From positions 3,926,631-3,990,630 of the forward strand of contig NZ_LIYD01000005.1 of the NCBI RefSeq assembly GCF_001278115.1: a stretch of 64,000 nucleotides of DNA, in the 5' to 3' direction. The position numbers and the translations under genes are program-made. Below the pieces are notes generated by a model. That model saw only the letters and a program-made list of their open reading frames with translations. It was not told the origin of the DNA and did not search any database. This DNA comes from Flavobacterium akiainvivens. Lineage in GTDB: Bacteria > Bacteroidota > Bacteroidia > Flavobacteriales > Flavobacteriaceae. Of this stretch, positions 7,342 to 15,954 are shown one piece after another. Position 1 is the stretch's first letter. Each line of letters begins with the position of its first letter.

Positions 7342-7638
7342 ATGTCAAAATTCGGAGAACTTATTAGCTCCCGCGTTCCGGTCCTGATAGACTTTTACAC
7401 AGAGTGGAACGAACCGTCTGTATCTATGCACCCTGTAATAAGGGATGTGGCTGCGGCGCTTGGCGACAGGGCAAAAGTTATAAAGATTGATGTAGACAAA
7501 AACCAGGAACTGGCTGAAGCACTTAGGATTAAAGGGCTTCCTACACTCATGATTTATAAGGATGGCCAAATGGTATGGAGGCAAAGCGGCGAGCTTGATG
7601 CCAACACCATTATATCGCTGGTACAGGAGCAGATTTAA
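7342..7638 (+). CDS. Thioredoxin-fold protein lacking the CxxC active site
   Basis: A 98-residue protein with the full thioredoxin topology: VLIDFYTEW, VIKIDVDKNQELAEALRIKG, the conserved cis-proline Pro67 (KGLPTLMIYKDGQ) and the C-terminal helix. At the active-site position the usual WCGPC reads WNEPS (residues 22-26), and the whole protein has no cysteine. It therefore cannot perform dithiol-disulfide exchange. A binding, chaperone-like or regulatory role is inferred. Its stop codon overlaps by four bases the stop of the convergent deacetylase gene. Confidence 0.87.
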   Translation: MSKFGELISSRVPVLIDFYTEWNEPSVSMHPVIRDVAAALGDRAKVIKIDVDKNQELAEALRIKGLPTLMIYKDGQMVWRQSGELDANTIISLVQEQI

Positions 7639-8273
7639 GACAACACACCAAACGTATATCCTTCTTTTTTAAGCCATTGTATGGCCTGTGGCAACGCGTG
7701 CTTAAGGTTTACCGATGCCTTTATGCTGTCGTGAAAAACAATAATGCTGCCCGGCTGCACATTATTGATAACATTTTGCAGGCATTGCTGTGGCGTAATG
7801 GTTTGGTCAAAGTCAGCGCTAAGCACATCCCACATGATTATTTTATAGCCTTTATCCCTTATCGGTGCACTTTGGGCTGAGCGGATCCTGCCATAAGGCG
7901 GGCGAAACAATTTTGCCGGTGTGGTTACGTGTTGTGCAATAATGGCCTCGCATTCTGCAAAATTATCAAGGTATTTTGGGGTGTCATTATGCCAGCCGTT
8001 GAGGTGGTTAAAGGTATGGTTGGCTATGGTGTGGCCTTCGGCAATGGCCTGTTGCAAAACCTGCGGGTGTTTATGGATGTTATCGCCTATGCAAAAAAAC
8101 GTAGCCTTAATGTTATGCTCCTTTAAAACTTCAAGCACCCAGGGTGTAACTTCAGGCACCGGGCCGTCATCAAAGGTAAGGTATACCGTTTTACCTGTAT
8201 TGGGAACATCCCAAACCAGGCGGGGAAACAGCTTTTTTACCACAACCGATGTCTTTACCCAATATGCCTTCAT
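7635..8273 (-). CDS. Polysaccharide deacetylase (NodB homology domain)
   Basis: A 212-residue carbohydrate esterase family 4 protein. The NodB motifs are readable: YLTFDDGP with Asp35/Asp36, the metal histidines His86 and His90 in NHTFNHLNGWH, RPPYGR at 124-129, and IVFHDS near the end. Enzymes of this type remove N-acetyl groups from peptidoglycan, chitin oligomers or other glycans; the substrate is not evident. No clear signal peptide is seen, though a short hydrophobic stretch follows the start. Its ATG overlaps the stop of the upstream DUF2723 gene (ATGA), so it is translated from the same message and may act on a glycan handled by that protein (inference). Confidence 0.92.
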   Translation of the reverse strand: MKAYWVKTSVVVKKLFPRLVWDVPNTGKTVYLTFDDGPVPEVTPWVLEVLKEHNIKATFFCIGDNIHKHPQVLQQAIAEGHTIANHTFNHLNGWHNDTPKYLDNFAECEAIIAQHVTTPAKLFRPPYGRIRSAQSAPIRDKGYKIIMWDVLSADFDQTITPQQCLQNVINNVQPGSIIVFHDSIKASVNLKHALPQAIQWLKKEGYTFGVLS

Positions 8274-11200
8274 AACTCATTTTCAATCCCAAATGATGGG
8301 AGTTGTGCATTAAAGGTATTGAAATTTTTAGCCAGCCCGGCGTGTAGTGCCTTATCATGTTCTTTAAGGATGGCGAGAAGCGCCTTAAAGCTTTGCAGGT
8401 CCTGTATAACCCGGCTGCTTATTTCGTTGCGTTCATGTACAGGCAGGCTTACATAATAGGCTAATGCCTCGCTGTATTTTTGGGCGGTTTTTTCTGCAAG
8501 CTGTTGTGCTTTTTTGGTAGCCCCGACGCGATAATAGCCTTCGGCAAACGGGTTCATGAGGTGGTATGCCCCATAGTTAGGGAAGGTAAGCTCGGTAACC
8601 GCAAGGTCTATTATCTTCTCGGCTTTTTGTTTTTTGCCTTCATCAAGAAGCTTGTTTGCAAGGCGCGCCATGTTTTTGCGTACTACCCTAAAGTTGCGCA
8701 GGGTTTCAGGGTCAAGATAAATATCAGGGTTGTTGCTGTTGCCCCAGTACCACTTGGTTACTGTATTGTACATCTTGTTGCTGTCTATACCGCCTATATC
8801 GCCACCACTTTCGGGGAAAGTGGTTTTAACCGGTACCAGCTTGTACACATAGCCATCGAGTTGCAGGTAGTCCTGCATCCAGGCATATTCATCTTTATTG
8901 TAAACACCGCCGGTAAAGCATATGGGCCTTTCCCAATTGTTGTTTGCAATAATATCAAGCATAATAAGGCGGTTTTTAAACACCGCACTTTTAGGCAATG
9001 TCATGCTGATGTTTTGCACAATATTTTCGTATTGCGACTCACTAATCACCTTGTTTTTTATAACCACATCTTTATCTACCTCAAAGCGAATGCGCACCGT
9101 GGGGTAGGTGTTTACCCTATGCCCGTTTTTAAGCTCAATTTTTACCGTATCGTCATCGCGCTTGGTGTAGGCAATAAAATCTTCAAGATTCATGCGTTTG
9201 TTGCTGTTGTGGCCGTAAAACAGGCGTTCGCGGCTGCCCTGCTTGTACTGGTCGTGCCCGTAAGATATGGGTAGTGGTGCGCTGTTGTACTGGCGGGTTT
9301 TCATTTGGTCAATATACCAGTCGGCACTCAGGAAAAGCGTGTTTACAATGCGCACATCGGTACGGTAGCCTTCAATTTCCTGGAGGTACCACAGCGGGAA
9401 GGTATCATTATCGGCTTGGGTAAAGAGTATGGCATTTGGTTCGCAGGAGTCGAGGTACATACGCGCTATGGCCAGTGCCGAATAGCGGTTGTGGCGGTTG
9501 TGGTCGTCCCAGTTTTCTTTGGCCATAAGCACCGGGCAGGCCAGCAATGCTGCTGTAAGTACTATAACAAGCGATGCCTTTGGCTTAATAAAACGGCTTA
9601 CAAGGGTGTAGAGCCAGTACGTGCCAAAACCTATCCAGATAGCAAAAGCATAAAACGAACCTACCAGGGCATAATCACGTTCGCGGGGTTCGAAAGCGCG
9701 TTCGTTAAGGTATATTTTAAGTGCCAGGCCTGTGAATAAAAACAGCATGAGCACCACATAGGCGTTTTTCCAGTCTTTGTAAAAATGGTATATGAGTCCG
9801 GCTATGCCAAAGAAAAAAGGCAGCATGTAGTAAATGTTGCGCCCTTTGGCATCTTTAAGATCGGGCGGCAGGTTTTCCTGGCTTATCATGCGCGGGTTGT
9901 CCAGCGCGTTTATGCCGCTCAGCCAGTTGCCGTCCATGCTGTCATAGTGCCCGTTGATGTCGTTTTGCCTTCCGCTGAAGTTCCACATCAGGTAGCGCCA
10001 ATACATATAGCCAAACTGGAACTCAAACATAAACGACATATTTTGCCCGAAAGAAGGCGGCTCTATGTTGAGGTAGTTGCCATATTGGTGTAAAAACTTG
10101 TCGTATTCTTTAAAGCCATATTTACCGCTGTGGTAGCCTACGTTAAACTCTTCAACAGCAGTGGCGGTTTCGGCTTTAAGCTTTGTTTTTTCTGTATTTA
10201 AAGTGGCAACGTCTGTACTGTCGGGGTCAAAACCACGGCTTATTAACTCGTCATGATAATCATACTTATCGTTAATGGTATAGGCAGGCGGCTGTGTAAA
10301 CACCATGTAGTTGTAAATATGGTTGGGCACGTTGCTCCACATACGTGGCATAAAGCCAAACTGGCTGCGGCTTGAGTTTACCTCGGCATTTTTAAAATTG
10401 GTGTTTACGGTGTCATACCAGCCCTTGGTGTAGTTGCGCTCGTAGTTTATTTTTTCATCGCGATAGGGGTTTTCCTTATCTGCACCGGCGTATGTTTTGG
10501 TGTACATAGGGCCATAAAACAGCTTTTGCTCGCCATAGTGCTCGCGGTTGTAGTAAGCCAGTACTTCGGCGGCGTTATCGGGGCGGTTTTCGTTTATGGA
10601 GGTGCCTGCGTTAGAGCGTATGGGTACCATTGCCCACGAACAGAAGCCTATAAGCACAAACATCATGCACAGCAGTACCGTGTTGAGCATTACCCAGCCT
10701 TTCTTCTTGGTAAACCAAAGTGTAACAATAAACGACGTAACAATGGTGGTAAAAATGCCGATAGTGCCTGTATTAAACGGCAGCCCCAGGCGGTTTACGG
10801 CAAAGATTTCGGCGTAAGCCAAAGCCCCCATGGTAAACGGCAGCAGGAACAGGAATATGAACATTACTATGGCTACAATAACAATATTGGCCACGATAAA
10901 GTTGAGCACCGTTACCCGCTTAAAATGCTTGAAATAATAAATAAAGCCTACCGATGGCAGTGCCAGCAGCGCCATAAAGTGCACCCCGAACGACAGCCCT
11001 GTTATAAAGGCAATTAATAAAAGCCAGCGGTTGCCGCGGGCGGTGCGCATTTCTTGCTCCCAGCGCAGGCCCAGCCATACAAGTACCGATATGATGAGCG
11101 ATGCTGCGGCATAGACTTCAGTTTCGGTAGCGTTAAACCAAAAGCTGTCGCTAAAGGTGTAGGCCAGGGTGGCAACAGTGGCCGACCCTAATATGGCTAT

Positions 11201-11557
11201 GGCGTTGTGGTTTGTAAGATTTGTAGCTGATTTTGAAGCCAGTTTCCTAAGCAAAAGGGTAGTGGAGCGAAACATAAAAAATATGGTAAACGCGCTCGAA
11301 AGTACCGAGACCATATTAACCATAAAGCCTATGTTTTGCTTAGAGGTGGCAAAGGCTGCAAAAAATGCCCCTATAATCTGGAACAGCGGTGCACCCGGCG
11401 GGTGGCCTATTTGCAACTTGGCCGATGTAGAGATGTATTCGCCGCAATCCCAAAAGCTAACAGATGGGTCGGCAGTATAGGTATAGGTTAACAGTGCAAT
11501 AAAAAAAACGGCCCACGCCAGTATGGTGTCCCACTTTTTGAAATTGAATGTTATCAT
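8270..11557 (-). CDS. DUF2723 multi-pass membrane protein (copy 1)
   Basis: A 1095-residue integral membrane protein of the DUF2723 family. Its N-terminal half has many membrane helices and its C-terminal half is largely soluble and probably helical-repeat rich. The first external loop holds the conserved block SFWDCGEYISTSAKL followed by GHPPGAPLFQ. Acidic residues at this point are where GT-C glycosyltransferases place their catalytic Asp/Glu, so a lipid-phosphosugar-dependent transferase role is plausible but not shown. Other blocks are FNATETEVYA, ERDYALVGSFYAF and NDTFPLWYLQEIEGYRTDVR. The start is set at ATG 11557, which aligns with its paralogue; an upstream TTG adds only two residues. 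It overlaps the deacetylase gene by four bases. Confidence 0.87.
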   Translation of the reverse strand: MITFNFKKWDTILAWAVFFIALLTYTYTADPSVSFWDCGEYISTSAKLQIGHPPGAPLFQIIGAFFAAFATSKQNIGFMVNMVSVLSSAFTIFFMFRSTTLLLRKLASKSATNLTNHNAIAILGSATVATLAYTFSDSFWFNATETEVYAAASLIISVLVWLGLRWEQEMRTARGNRWLLLIAFITGLSFGVHFMALLALPSVGFIYYFKHFKRVTVLNFIVANIVIVAIVMFIFLFLLPFTMGALAYAEIFAVNRLGLPFNTGTIGIFTTIVTSFIVTLWFTKKKGWVMLNTVLLCMMFVLIGFCSWAMVPIRSNAGTSINENRPDNAAEVLAYYNREHYGEQKLFYGPMYTKTYAGADKENPYRDEKINYERNYTKGWYDTVNTNFKNAEVNSSRSQFGFMPRMWSNVPNHIYNYMVFTQPPAYTINDKYDYHDELISRGFDPDSTDVATLNTEKTKLKAETATAVEEFNVGYHSGKYGFKEYDKFLHQYGNYLNIEPPSFGQNMSFMFEFQFGYMYWRYLMWNFSGRQNDINGHYDSMDGNWLSGINALDNPRMISQENLPPDLKDAKGRNIYYMLPFFFGIAGLIYHFYKDWKNAYVVLMLFLFTGLALKIYLNERAFEPRERDYALVGSFYAFAIWIGFGTYWLYTLVSRFIKPKASLVIVLTAALLACPVLMAKENWDDHNRHNRYSALAIARMYLDSCEPNAILFTQADNDTFPLWYLQEIEGYRTDVRIVNTLFLSADWYIDQMKTRQYNSAPLPISYGHDQYKQGSRERLFYGHNSNKRMNLEDFIAYTKRDDDTVKIELKNGHRVNTYPTVRIRFEVDKDVVIKNKVISESQYENIVQNISMTLPKSAVFKNRLIMLDIIANNNWERPICFTGGVYNKDEYAWMQDYLQLDGYVYKLVPVKTTFPESGGDIGGIDSNKMYNTVTKWYWGNSNNPDIYLDPETLRNFRVVRKNMARLANKLLDEGKKQKAEKIIDLAVTELTFPNYGAYHLMNPFAEGYYRVGATKKAQQLAEKTAQKYSEALAYYVSLPVHERNEISSRVIQDLQSFKALLAILKEHDKALHAGLAKNFNTFNAQLPSFGIENEL

Positions 11558-11631
11558 TAGCAATTGCTGTGTTTGTTTTGCAAAGAAACTGCTTTTTTAG
11601 CAAACACGCGGTGTGTGGGGTTTATTAAAAC

Positions 11632-11660
11632 AAAAAAGCGGCAGTAAAACCGCCGCTTTT
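11632..11660 (-). terminator. Terminator between the two DUF2723 genes
   Basis: Read on the minus strand, AAAAGCGGCGG-TTTTA-CTGCCGCTTTTTT forms a GC-rich stem followed by T6, 8 bases after the stop of the upstream paralogue. It separates the two tandem copies into different transcripts, at least partly. Confidence 0.75.
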
Positions 11661-11667
11661 GGTATTC

Positions 11668-14600
11668 TTATTTTTCATCTTCAAGCCCAAGGCGCTTAAA
11701 CCAGCCGTTTGCCTGGTTAAACAATGGTTTGTGCTTGTTGTAGAATTCGGTGTCGTTATTTTCCTGCATTACCAGCAGCAGGCTGCGGTATTGCTCAATA
11801 TCACGGCCTATGTCCTGCTGTACCACATTCTGGTCGCCCACAGGCAGGCTGCGATAGTATTCAAGGTTTTGCCTGTACTTGGCCATAAGCTTTTCAAGCA
11901 GCTGGCGTGCAGCCGCCTTATCGCCCACCTGGTAGTAACCACCGGCAAACGGCTCCATGATAAAGTAATAGCCATAGTAGTCTAACGGGAAATTTTTCAT
12001 GGCAATGTCTATAACCTTGCGTGCTTTTTCCGGCTTGCCCTCGTCTATAAGCGCCTGCATGGCCCTTGCCAGGTTTTTGCGGAAGCTAAGGCTGTTGCGG
12101 CGTGTTTGTGGGTCGTGATAAATATCAGTACTACCACCATTGCCCCAATCAAGCTTGGTCATGATATCATACATGGTATCGCCGTCTACATAGCCCATAC
12201 CCAGCGGATCTGAGCCGCCTTTGGTTTTTACTGGCACCAGCTTATAGGTAACACCCACCAGCTCCAGGTAATCTTTCATCCAGATGTAGTCTTCTGCATC
12301 AAAGCTACCGCCGCTAAAGTGTATAGGGCGCTCCCAGTTGTTGTTGCGGATTATATCAAGCATTATCATGTTGTGCTTGTAAATGGCGTTTGGCAGTTTG
12401 ATGTCTATGTATGGAACAATAGAATCATATAGCCTTTGCGGTATTACCTTGTTTTTTATAACCTGGTTACGGTCTACCGGGATGCGCACACTCTTGCTTG
12501 GGAATGCGTTGGTATACTTATCGCGGGCATACTGAATCTGGTATTTGTTAGATTTTATAGAGTCTAACAGGGTGCCTATAGATATGGTATCGCGGCCGTG
12601 CGGGTTGGTGTAGTCGTGAATCATAAAATCACGTGTACCATCTACATACTGCCTGTGCTTAAAGCTTATTGGCAGCGGGGCACTTTCATAAGCCTTGCGC
12701 TGCATTTGGTCTATATACCAGTCTGTAGGCAGCAGGGTAGAGCACACAATGCGTACATCGGTACGGAAACCTTCTATTTCCTGCGCATACCACAGCGGGA
12801 ACGTGTCGTTATCGCCAATGGTAAACAGTATGGCGTTTGGCTCGCATGATGCCAGGTAGGCCTTAGCCATGGCAATGGCGGTGTAGCGGCCACTACGGTC
12901 GTGGTCGTCCCAGTTTTGGCTGGCCATAAGCACCGGTGCGCCCAGCAGGGTTGCGCCCAATACTACAGGCAGTGCTACTTTTGGCGAAAGGTATTGCTTA
13001 ATGCCGTCATAAATGGCATATACGCCAAAGGCAATCCACATGGCAAAAACATAGTATGAGCCTACAAGCGCATAATCACGCTCGCGTACTTCAAACGGCC
13101 TTTCGTTAAGGAAAATCTTAAGGGCAATACCTGTAAACAGGAATAGTGCCAGCAGTACATAAAAACTTTTAAGGTCTTTGCGTGCATGGAAAATCATACC
13201 CACAACGGCCAGCACAAACGGAATCATGTAGTAGGCGTTGCGGCCCTTGTTGTTCTGCATATCATCGGTAAGCTTGTCCTGTGGGCCAAGCCTTGATTCG
13301 TCAAGAAATTTAATGCCGGTAATCCAGTTGCCTTCTACATTGTCATAATTACCCTGCTCATCGCTCTGGCGGCCGCTAAAGTTCCACATCAGGTAGCGCC
13401 AGTACATATAGCCAAACTGGTATTCAAACATAAAGGCCATGTTTTGGCTAAAGTCAGGTTTTTCTACAATAAGTTTGTCGGCATTTTCGGTAAGGAAATG
13501 GTCAAGGTCTTCGGCGCTTATCTCGTGGCGCGAGTAGCCCGACCTTACCTGGCCCAGCAGGCCGTTAAACTGCTCCTGCATGGCGGCAATGGCCATACCG
13601 GCTTCTTCAGGTGAAATGGCTTCAATATCTATGCCCTGTTGCATAAGCTCGGTAGCAAAGTCATAATCAGGGTTTATGCGGTATTTAGGCGCACCTGTAA
13701 AACGCATATAGTTAGCGGCGTGGTCGCTGCTGCCCATGCGCGGCAGGAATGCTTTATGTTTGTCGTCAAGGTTTTGTTTAGAGCCCTTGTAGTTTTTGTT
13801 TACAATCTCATACTTTTTGGTTTCCGGGTTGGGCTCATAGTTGGGCTTGCCGTCAGTATAAGGGGTGTTAGGGTCAAGGCCACTGTACTTTTCAGTATAC
13901 AGCGGGCCGAAGAATGTTTTTTGCTCCGGGTACTGCTCACGGTTGTAGTAGGCCAGTACTTCGGCGGCGTTGCTTGGGTTGTTTTCGTTAATAGGCGTGT
14001 TGGCATTAGCGCGCAGCGGCAGCATAAACCATGTGGCGAAGCCTATTATTATAAACAGCAGGCACAGCACCACGGTATTGGCCATGGCAAAGCCTTTCTT
14101 TTTAGTGTAGGTAAGGCCGTAGTAAAAACCGCCACCCAAAAGCAGGAACATAAAGATGGTACCCGAGTTAAACGGCATCCTTAGTTCGTTTACCATAAAT
14201 ATTTCGGTTTTACCGAAAAGCGCCAGGGTGTAAGGGGCCAGGAAGGCGAACACAAAGAACAGCACCAGCACAATTACAATATTGGCTATAATGAAGTTTT
14301 TAACCGTAACGGTTTTGTAGTTTTTAAAGAAGTAAATAAGCCCTATTGACGGGATGGTAAGGAGTGCCATAAAGTGCACGCCAAACGAAAGCCCTACAAG
14401 CAGCGATATAAGCAGCAGCCAGCGGTTGCCGCGCGGGCCGTGCATTTCTTCGCCCCACTTAAGGCCTGCCCACAGTAAAAGGGCTATAAATAACGATGCC
14501 ATGGCATATACCTCGGCCTCGGTAGCGTTAAACCAGAAGCTGTCTGAAAATAAAAAGGCCAGCGACGCAATGGCAGAAGCGCCAAGGGCTGCAACGGCGT

Positions 14601-14946
14601 TGTTTTTATCAAACGTGGTGTAGCTTGTAATAACGTTTTTAAGTACAATAGTAAGCGACCAGAACATAAACAGTATGGTAAACGCGCTTGATAGTACCGA
14701 AACCATGTTAACCATTAGTGCGGTTGTGGTTTCTGAACCAAAGATGGCGGCTACTGCACCGGCCATCTGGAAAAGCGGGGCTCCGGGAGGGTGGCCCACC
14801 TCAAGCTTGGCAGCGGTGGAAATATATTCGCCGCAATCCCAAAAACTAAGCGTGCGTTCTACTGTGAGGCTGTATACCACAAAGGCCACTGCAAAGAGCG
14901 CCCAGCCTGTTATGGTATTCCATTTTTTAAAAGTAAGGTTGTCCAT
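11668..14946 (-). CDS. DUF2723 multi-pass membrane protein (copy 2)
   Basis: A 1092-residue paralogue of the next gene downstream, with the same blocks in the same order: SFWDCGEYISTAAKLEVGH, FNATEAEVYAMA, PINENNPSNAAEVLAYYNRE, ERDYALVGSYYVFAMW and NDTFPLWYAQEIEGFRTDVR. The tandem arrangement and near-equal length show a gene duplication. Like its partner it is a predicted GT-C-like transferase with a large C-terminal soluble region; this is inference from architecture. Its own promoter (TTG-N19-TTTCTTTG, minus strand) lies just upstream, back to back with the tRNA-Gln promoter. Confidence 0.87.
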   Translation of the reverse strand: MDNLTFKKWNTITGWALFAVAFVVYSLTVERTLSFWDCGEYISTAAKLEVGHPPGAPLFQMAGAVAAIFGSETTTALMVNMVSVLSSAFTILFMFWSLTIVLKNVITSYTTFDKNNAVAALGASAIASLAFLFSDSFWFNATEAEVYAMASLFIALLLWAGLKWGEEMHGPRGNRWLLLISLLVGLSFGVHFMALLTIPSIGLIYFFKNYKTVTVKNFIIANIVIVLVLFFVFAFLAPYTLALFGKTEIFMVNELRMPFNSGTIFMFLLLGGGFYYGLTYTKKKGFAMANTVVLCLLFIIIGFATWFMLPLRANANTPINENNPSNAAEVLAYYNREQYPEQKTFFGPLYTEKYSGLDPNTPYTDGKPNYEPNPETKKYEIVNKNYKGSKQNLDDKHKAFLPRMGSSDHAANYMRFTGAPKYRINPDYDFATELMQQGIDIEAISPEEAGMAIAAMQEQFNGLLGQVRSGYSRHEISAEDLDHFLTENADKLIVEKPDFSQNMAFMFEYQFGYMYWRYLMWNFSGRQSDEQGNYDNVEGNWITGIKFLDESRLGPQDKLTDDMQNNKGRNAYYMIPFVLAVVGMIFHARKDLKSFYVLLALFLFTGIALKIFLNERPFEVRERDYALVGSYYVFAMWIAFGVYAIYDGIKQYLSPKVALPVVLGATLLGAPVLMASQNWDDHDRSGRYTAIAMAKAYLASCEPNAILFTIGDNDTFPLWYAQEIEGFRTDVRIVCSTLLPTDWYIDQMQRKAYESAPLPISFKHRQYVDGTRDFMIHDYTNPHGRDTISIGTLLDSIKSNKYQIQYARDKYTNAFPSKSVRIPVDRNQVIKNKVIPQRLYDSIVPYIDIKLPNAIYKHNMIMLDIIRNNNWERPIHFSGGSFDAEDYIWMKDYLELVGVTYKLVPVKTKGGSDPLGMGYVDGDTMYDIMTKLDWGNGGSTDIYHDPQTRRNSLSFRKNLARAMQALIDEGKPEKARKVIDIAMKNFPLDYYGYYFIMEPFAGGYYQVGDKAAARQLLEKLMAKYRQNLEYYRSLPVGDQNVVQQDIGRDIEQYRSLLLVMQENNDTEFYNKHKPLFNQANGWFKRLGLEDEK

Positions 14947-14975
14947 ACGGTTTGTGCAACTTTTTATTGTATATG

Positions 14976-15006
14976 CAAAGAAACTGTTTTCTGTTGGTAC
15001 TACAAC
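14976..15006 (-). promoter_or_regulatory. Promoter of DUF2723 copy 2
   Basis: On the minus strand GTTG (15003-15006) and TTTCTTTG (14976-14983) are 19 bases apart, one base away from the -7 consensus TAnnTTTG. The 13-base word around the -7 box (TGCAAAGAAACTG on the plus strand) recurs upstream of copy 1 at 11579-11591, suggesting that the duplication carried part of the promoter along. Confidence 0.55.
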
Positions 15007-15042
15007 GTTAAAAAAGTTTTTTTCATATTTTTTGGGGTAAAG

Positions 15043-15073
15043 TTTGCGAAACTAAAAAATAGTGCTACATTTG
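15043..15073 (+). promoter_or_regulatory. Promoter of tRNA-Gln
   Basis: TTTG (15043-15046), 19 bases, TACATTTG (15066-15073): an exact match to the Bacteroidota housekeeping sigma consensus TTTG-N19-TAnnTTTG. Transcription would start near 15080, about 15 bases before the mature tRNA. Confidence 0.88.
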
Positions 15074-15094
15074 CACCCGCAATGAGCAAATAAC

Positions 15095-15165
15095 TGGTCT
15101 ATGGTGTAATGGTAACACTACTGATTTTGGTTCAGTCATTCTAGGTTCGAGTCCTAGTAGACCAA
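15095..15165 (+). tRNA. tRNA-Gln (anticodon TTG)
   Basis: The cloverleaf folds cleanly. The acceptor stem is TGGTCTA/TAGACCA, the D arm is GTGT-AATGGTA-ACAC, and the anticodon stem ACTGA/TCAGT has loop TTTTGGT giving anticodon TTG. The T arm is CTAGG-TTCGAGT-CCTAG and the discriminator base is A. CCA is not encoded, as is common in Bacteroidota. A strong promoter precedes it and a strong terminator follows. Confidence 0.97.
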
Positions 15166-15168
15166 CGG

Positions 15169-15200
15169 AAACCTCCCAAATACGGGAGGTTTTTTGTTTT
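15169..15200 (+). terminator. Terminator of tRNA-Gln
   Basis: AACCTCCC-AAATAC-GGGAGGTT followed by a T-run (TTTTTGTTTT) starts four bases after the tRNA. It is a standard intrinsic terminator. Confidence 0.92.
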
Positions 15201-15248
15201 TATACCGTTTTGATTTTCAGGGTATTTTTGTTATTTTCGGTAAAAAAA

Positions 15249-15875
15249 ATGAAAATCGAATACCGCAATTACTTCTCAAATTTTGTGATTCCGAAAGAAA
15301 AGGCGGAGCTGCTTGATGAGTACCTGGTTTGTTATGTTGATGAGGCTACAGGTTTGCCTAAAAGAATTTACACGGTGCTTGAAGGTAGGGTTGATGGTAT
15401 TGATTATTACTTAGAACCCGGCGAAAATGAGGCTGAAATTGCAAAGCTGTATGTTGAAGGTGTTTCGGTTAGGGAAAGAATGGAAGAGGTGCAGGGTTTA
15501 GTGATTGAGCGTGGCAGGTATTATGTGAAAGGGGAGTTGGTTTCTGTTGGAGATGTAGTGCGCGATATGTATGGCAATACAATTTGCATACAGCCTCTTG
15601 ATAAGGCTACCCTTAAACCGCTCTTTAAAAGAACTACTAAGTATTTTTATAATTATGATGATTATAGCGAGGAGTGGGGTTATCCCAGAATAATTGCGGC
15701 TGAATATAATGAGGATGGTAGTCTGGATGATATTAGGTGGAGCCCTACGCCGGGGGAAGAACAAAATGATGAATGCTATGATTCAGGTGGCTTTAATGTG
15801 CTACAGGCGCAGTTTACAAAAGATTTAAGCTATTATTTAACGGCGCACCTGCTTCCTGTAGAGAAAAGGCATTAA
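15249..15875 (+). CDS. Hypothetical protein, 208 aa
   Basis: A soluble acidic protein I do not recognise. It has no signal peptide or membrane helix. It is rich in Tyr, Asp and Glu (for example YNYDDYSEEWGYPR and EYNEDGSLDDIRW), resembling small cytosolic proteins of the immunity or SMI1-like type, but no specific motif supports that. The start is ATG 15249 (MKIEYRNYFSN); a TATTTTTG -7 box at 15223-15230 lies 18 bases before it. It sits alone between tRNA-Gln and rpmA and ends in a bidirectional terminator. The position next to a tRNA could mean late acquisition, but no duplicated tRNA end is seen. Confidence 0.75.
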   Translation: MKIEYRNYFSNFVIPKEKAELLDEYLVCYVDEATGLPKRIYTVLEGRVDGIDYYLEPGENEAEIAKLYVEGVSVRERMEEVQGLVIERGRYYVKGELVSVGDVVRDMYGNTICIQPLDKATLKPLFKRTTKYFYNYDDYSEEWGYPRIIAAEYNEDGSLDDIRWSPTPGEEQNDECYDSGGFNVLQAQFTKDLSYYLTAHLLPVEKRH

Positions 15876-15908
15876 AAAAGGCGATAAGTAAAACTTACCG
15901 CCTTTTTT
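15872..15908. terminator. Bidirectional terminator between orphan gene and rpmA
   Basis: AAAAAAGGCG-ATAAGT-AAA-ACTTA-CCGCCTTTTTT forms a long stem with A-run and T-run on opposite sides. It serves the 208-aa gene on the plus strand and rplU-rpmA on the minus strand. Confidence 0.85.
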
Positions 15909-15954
15909 ATATAGGGGCTAAACCAACCTGGGGTTCAGCTAAAAATCTTGAGTC

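Noticed and set aside
10526..11017. Open frame on the plus strand inside DUF2723 copy 1
   Set aside because: It is antisense to a well supported membrane protein, and composition (His/Tyr/Gln-rich) is typical of complementary hydrophobic codons.
15095..15165. tRNA-Gln as attachment site of an integrated element
   Set aside because: No copy of the tRNA 3' end was noticed elsewhere in the window, and there is no integrase or element-type gene nearby.
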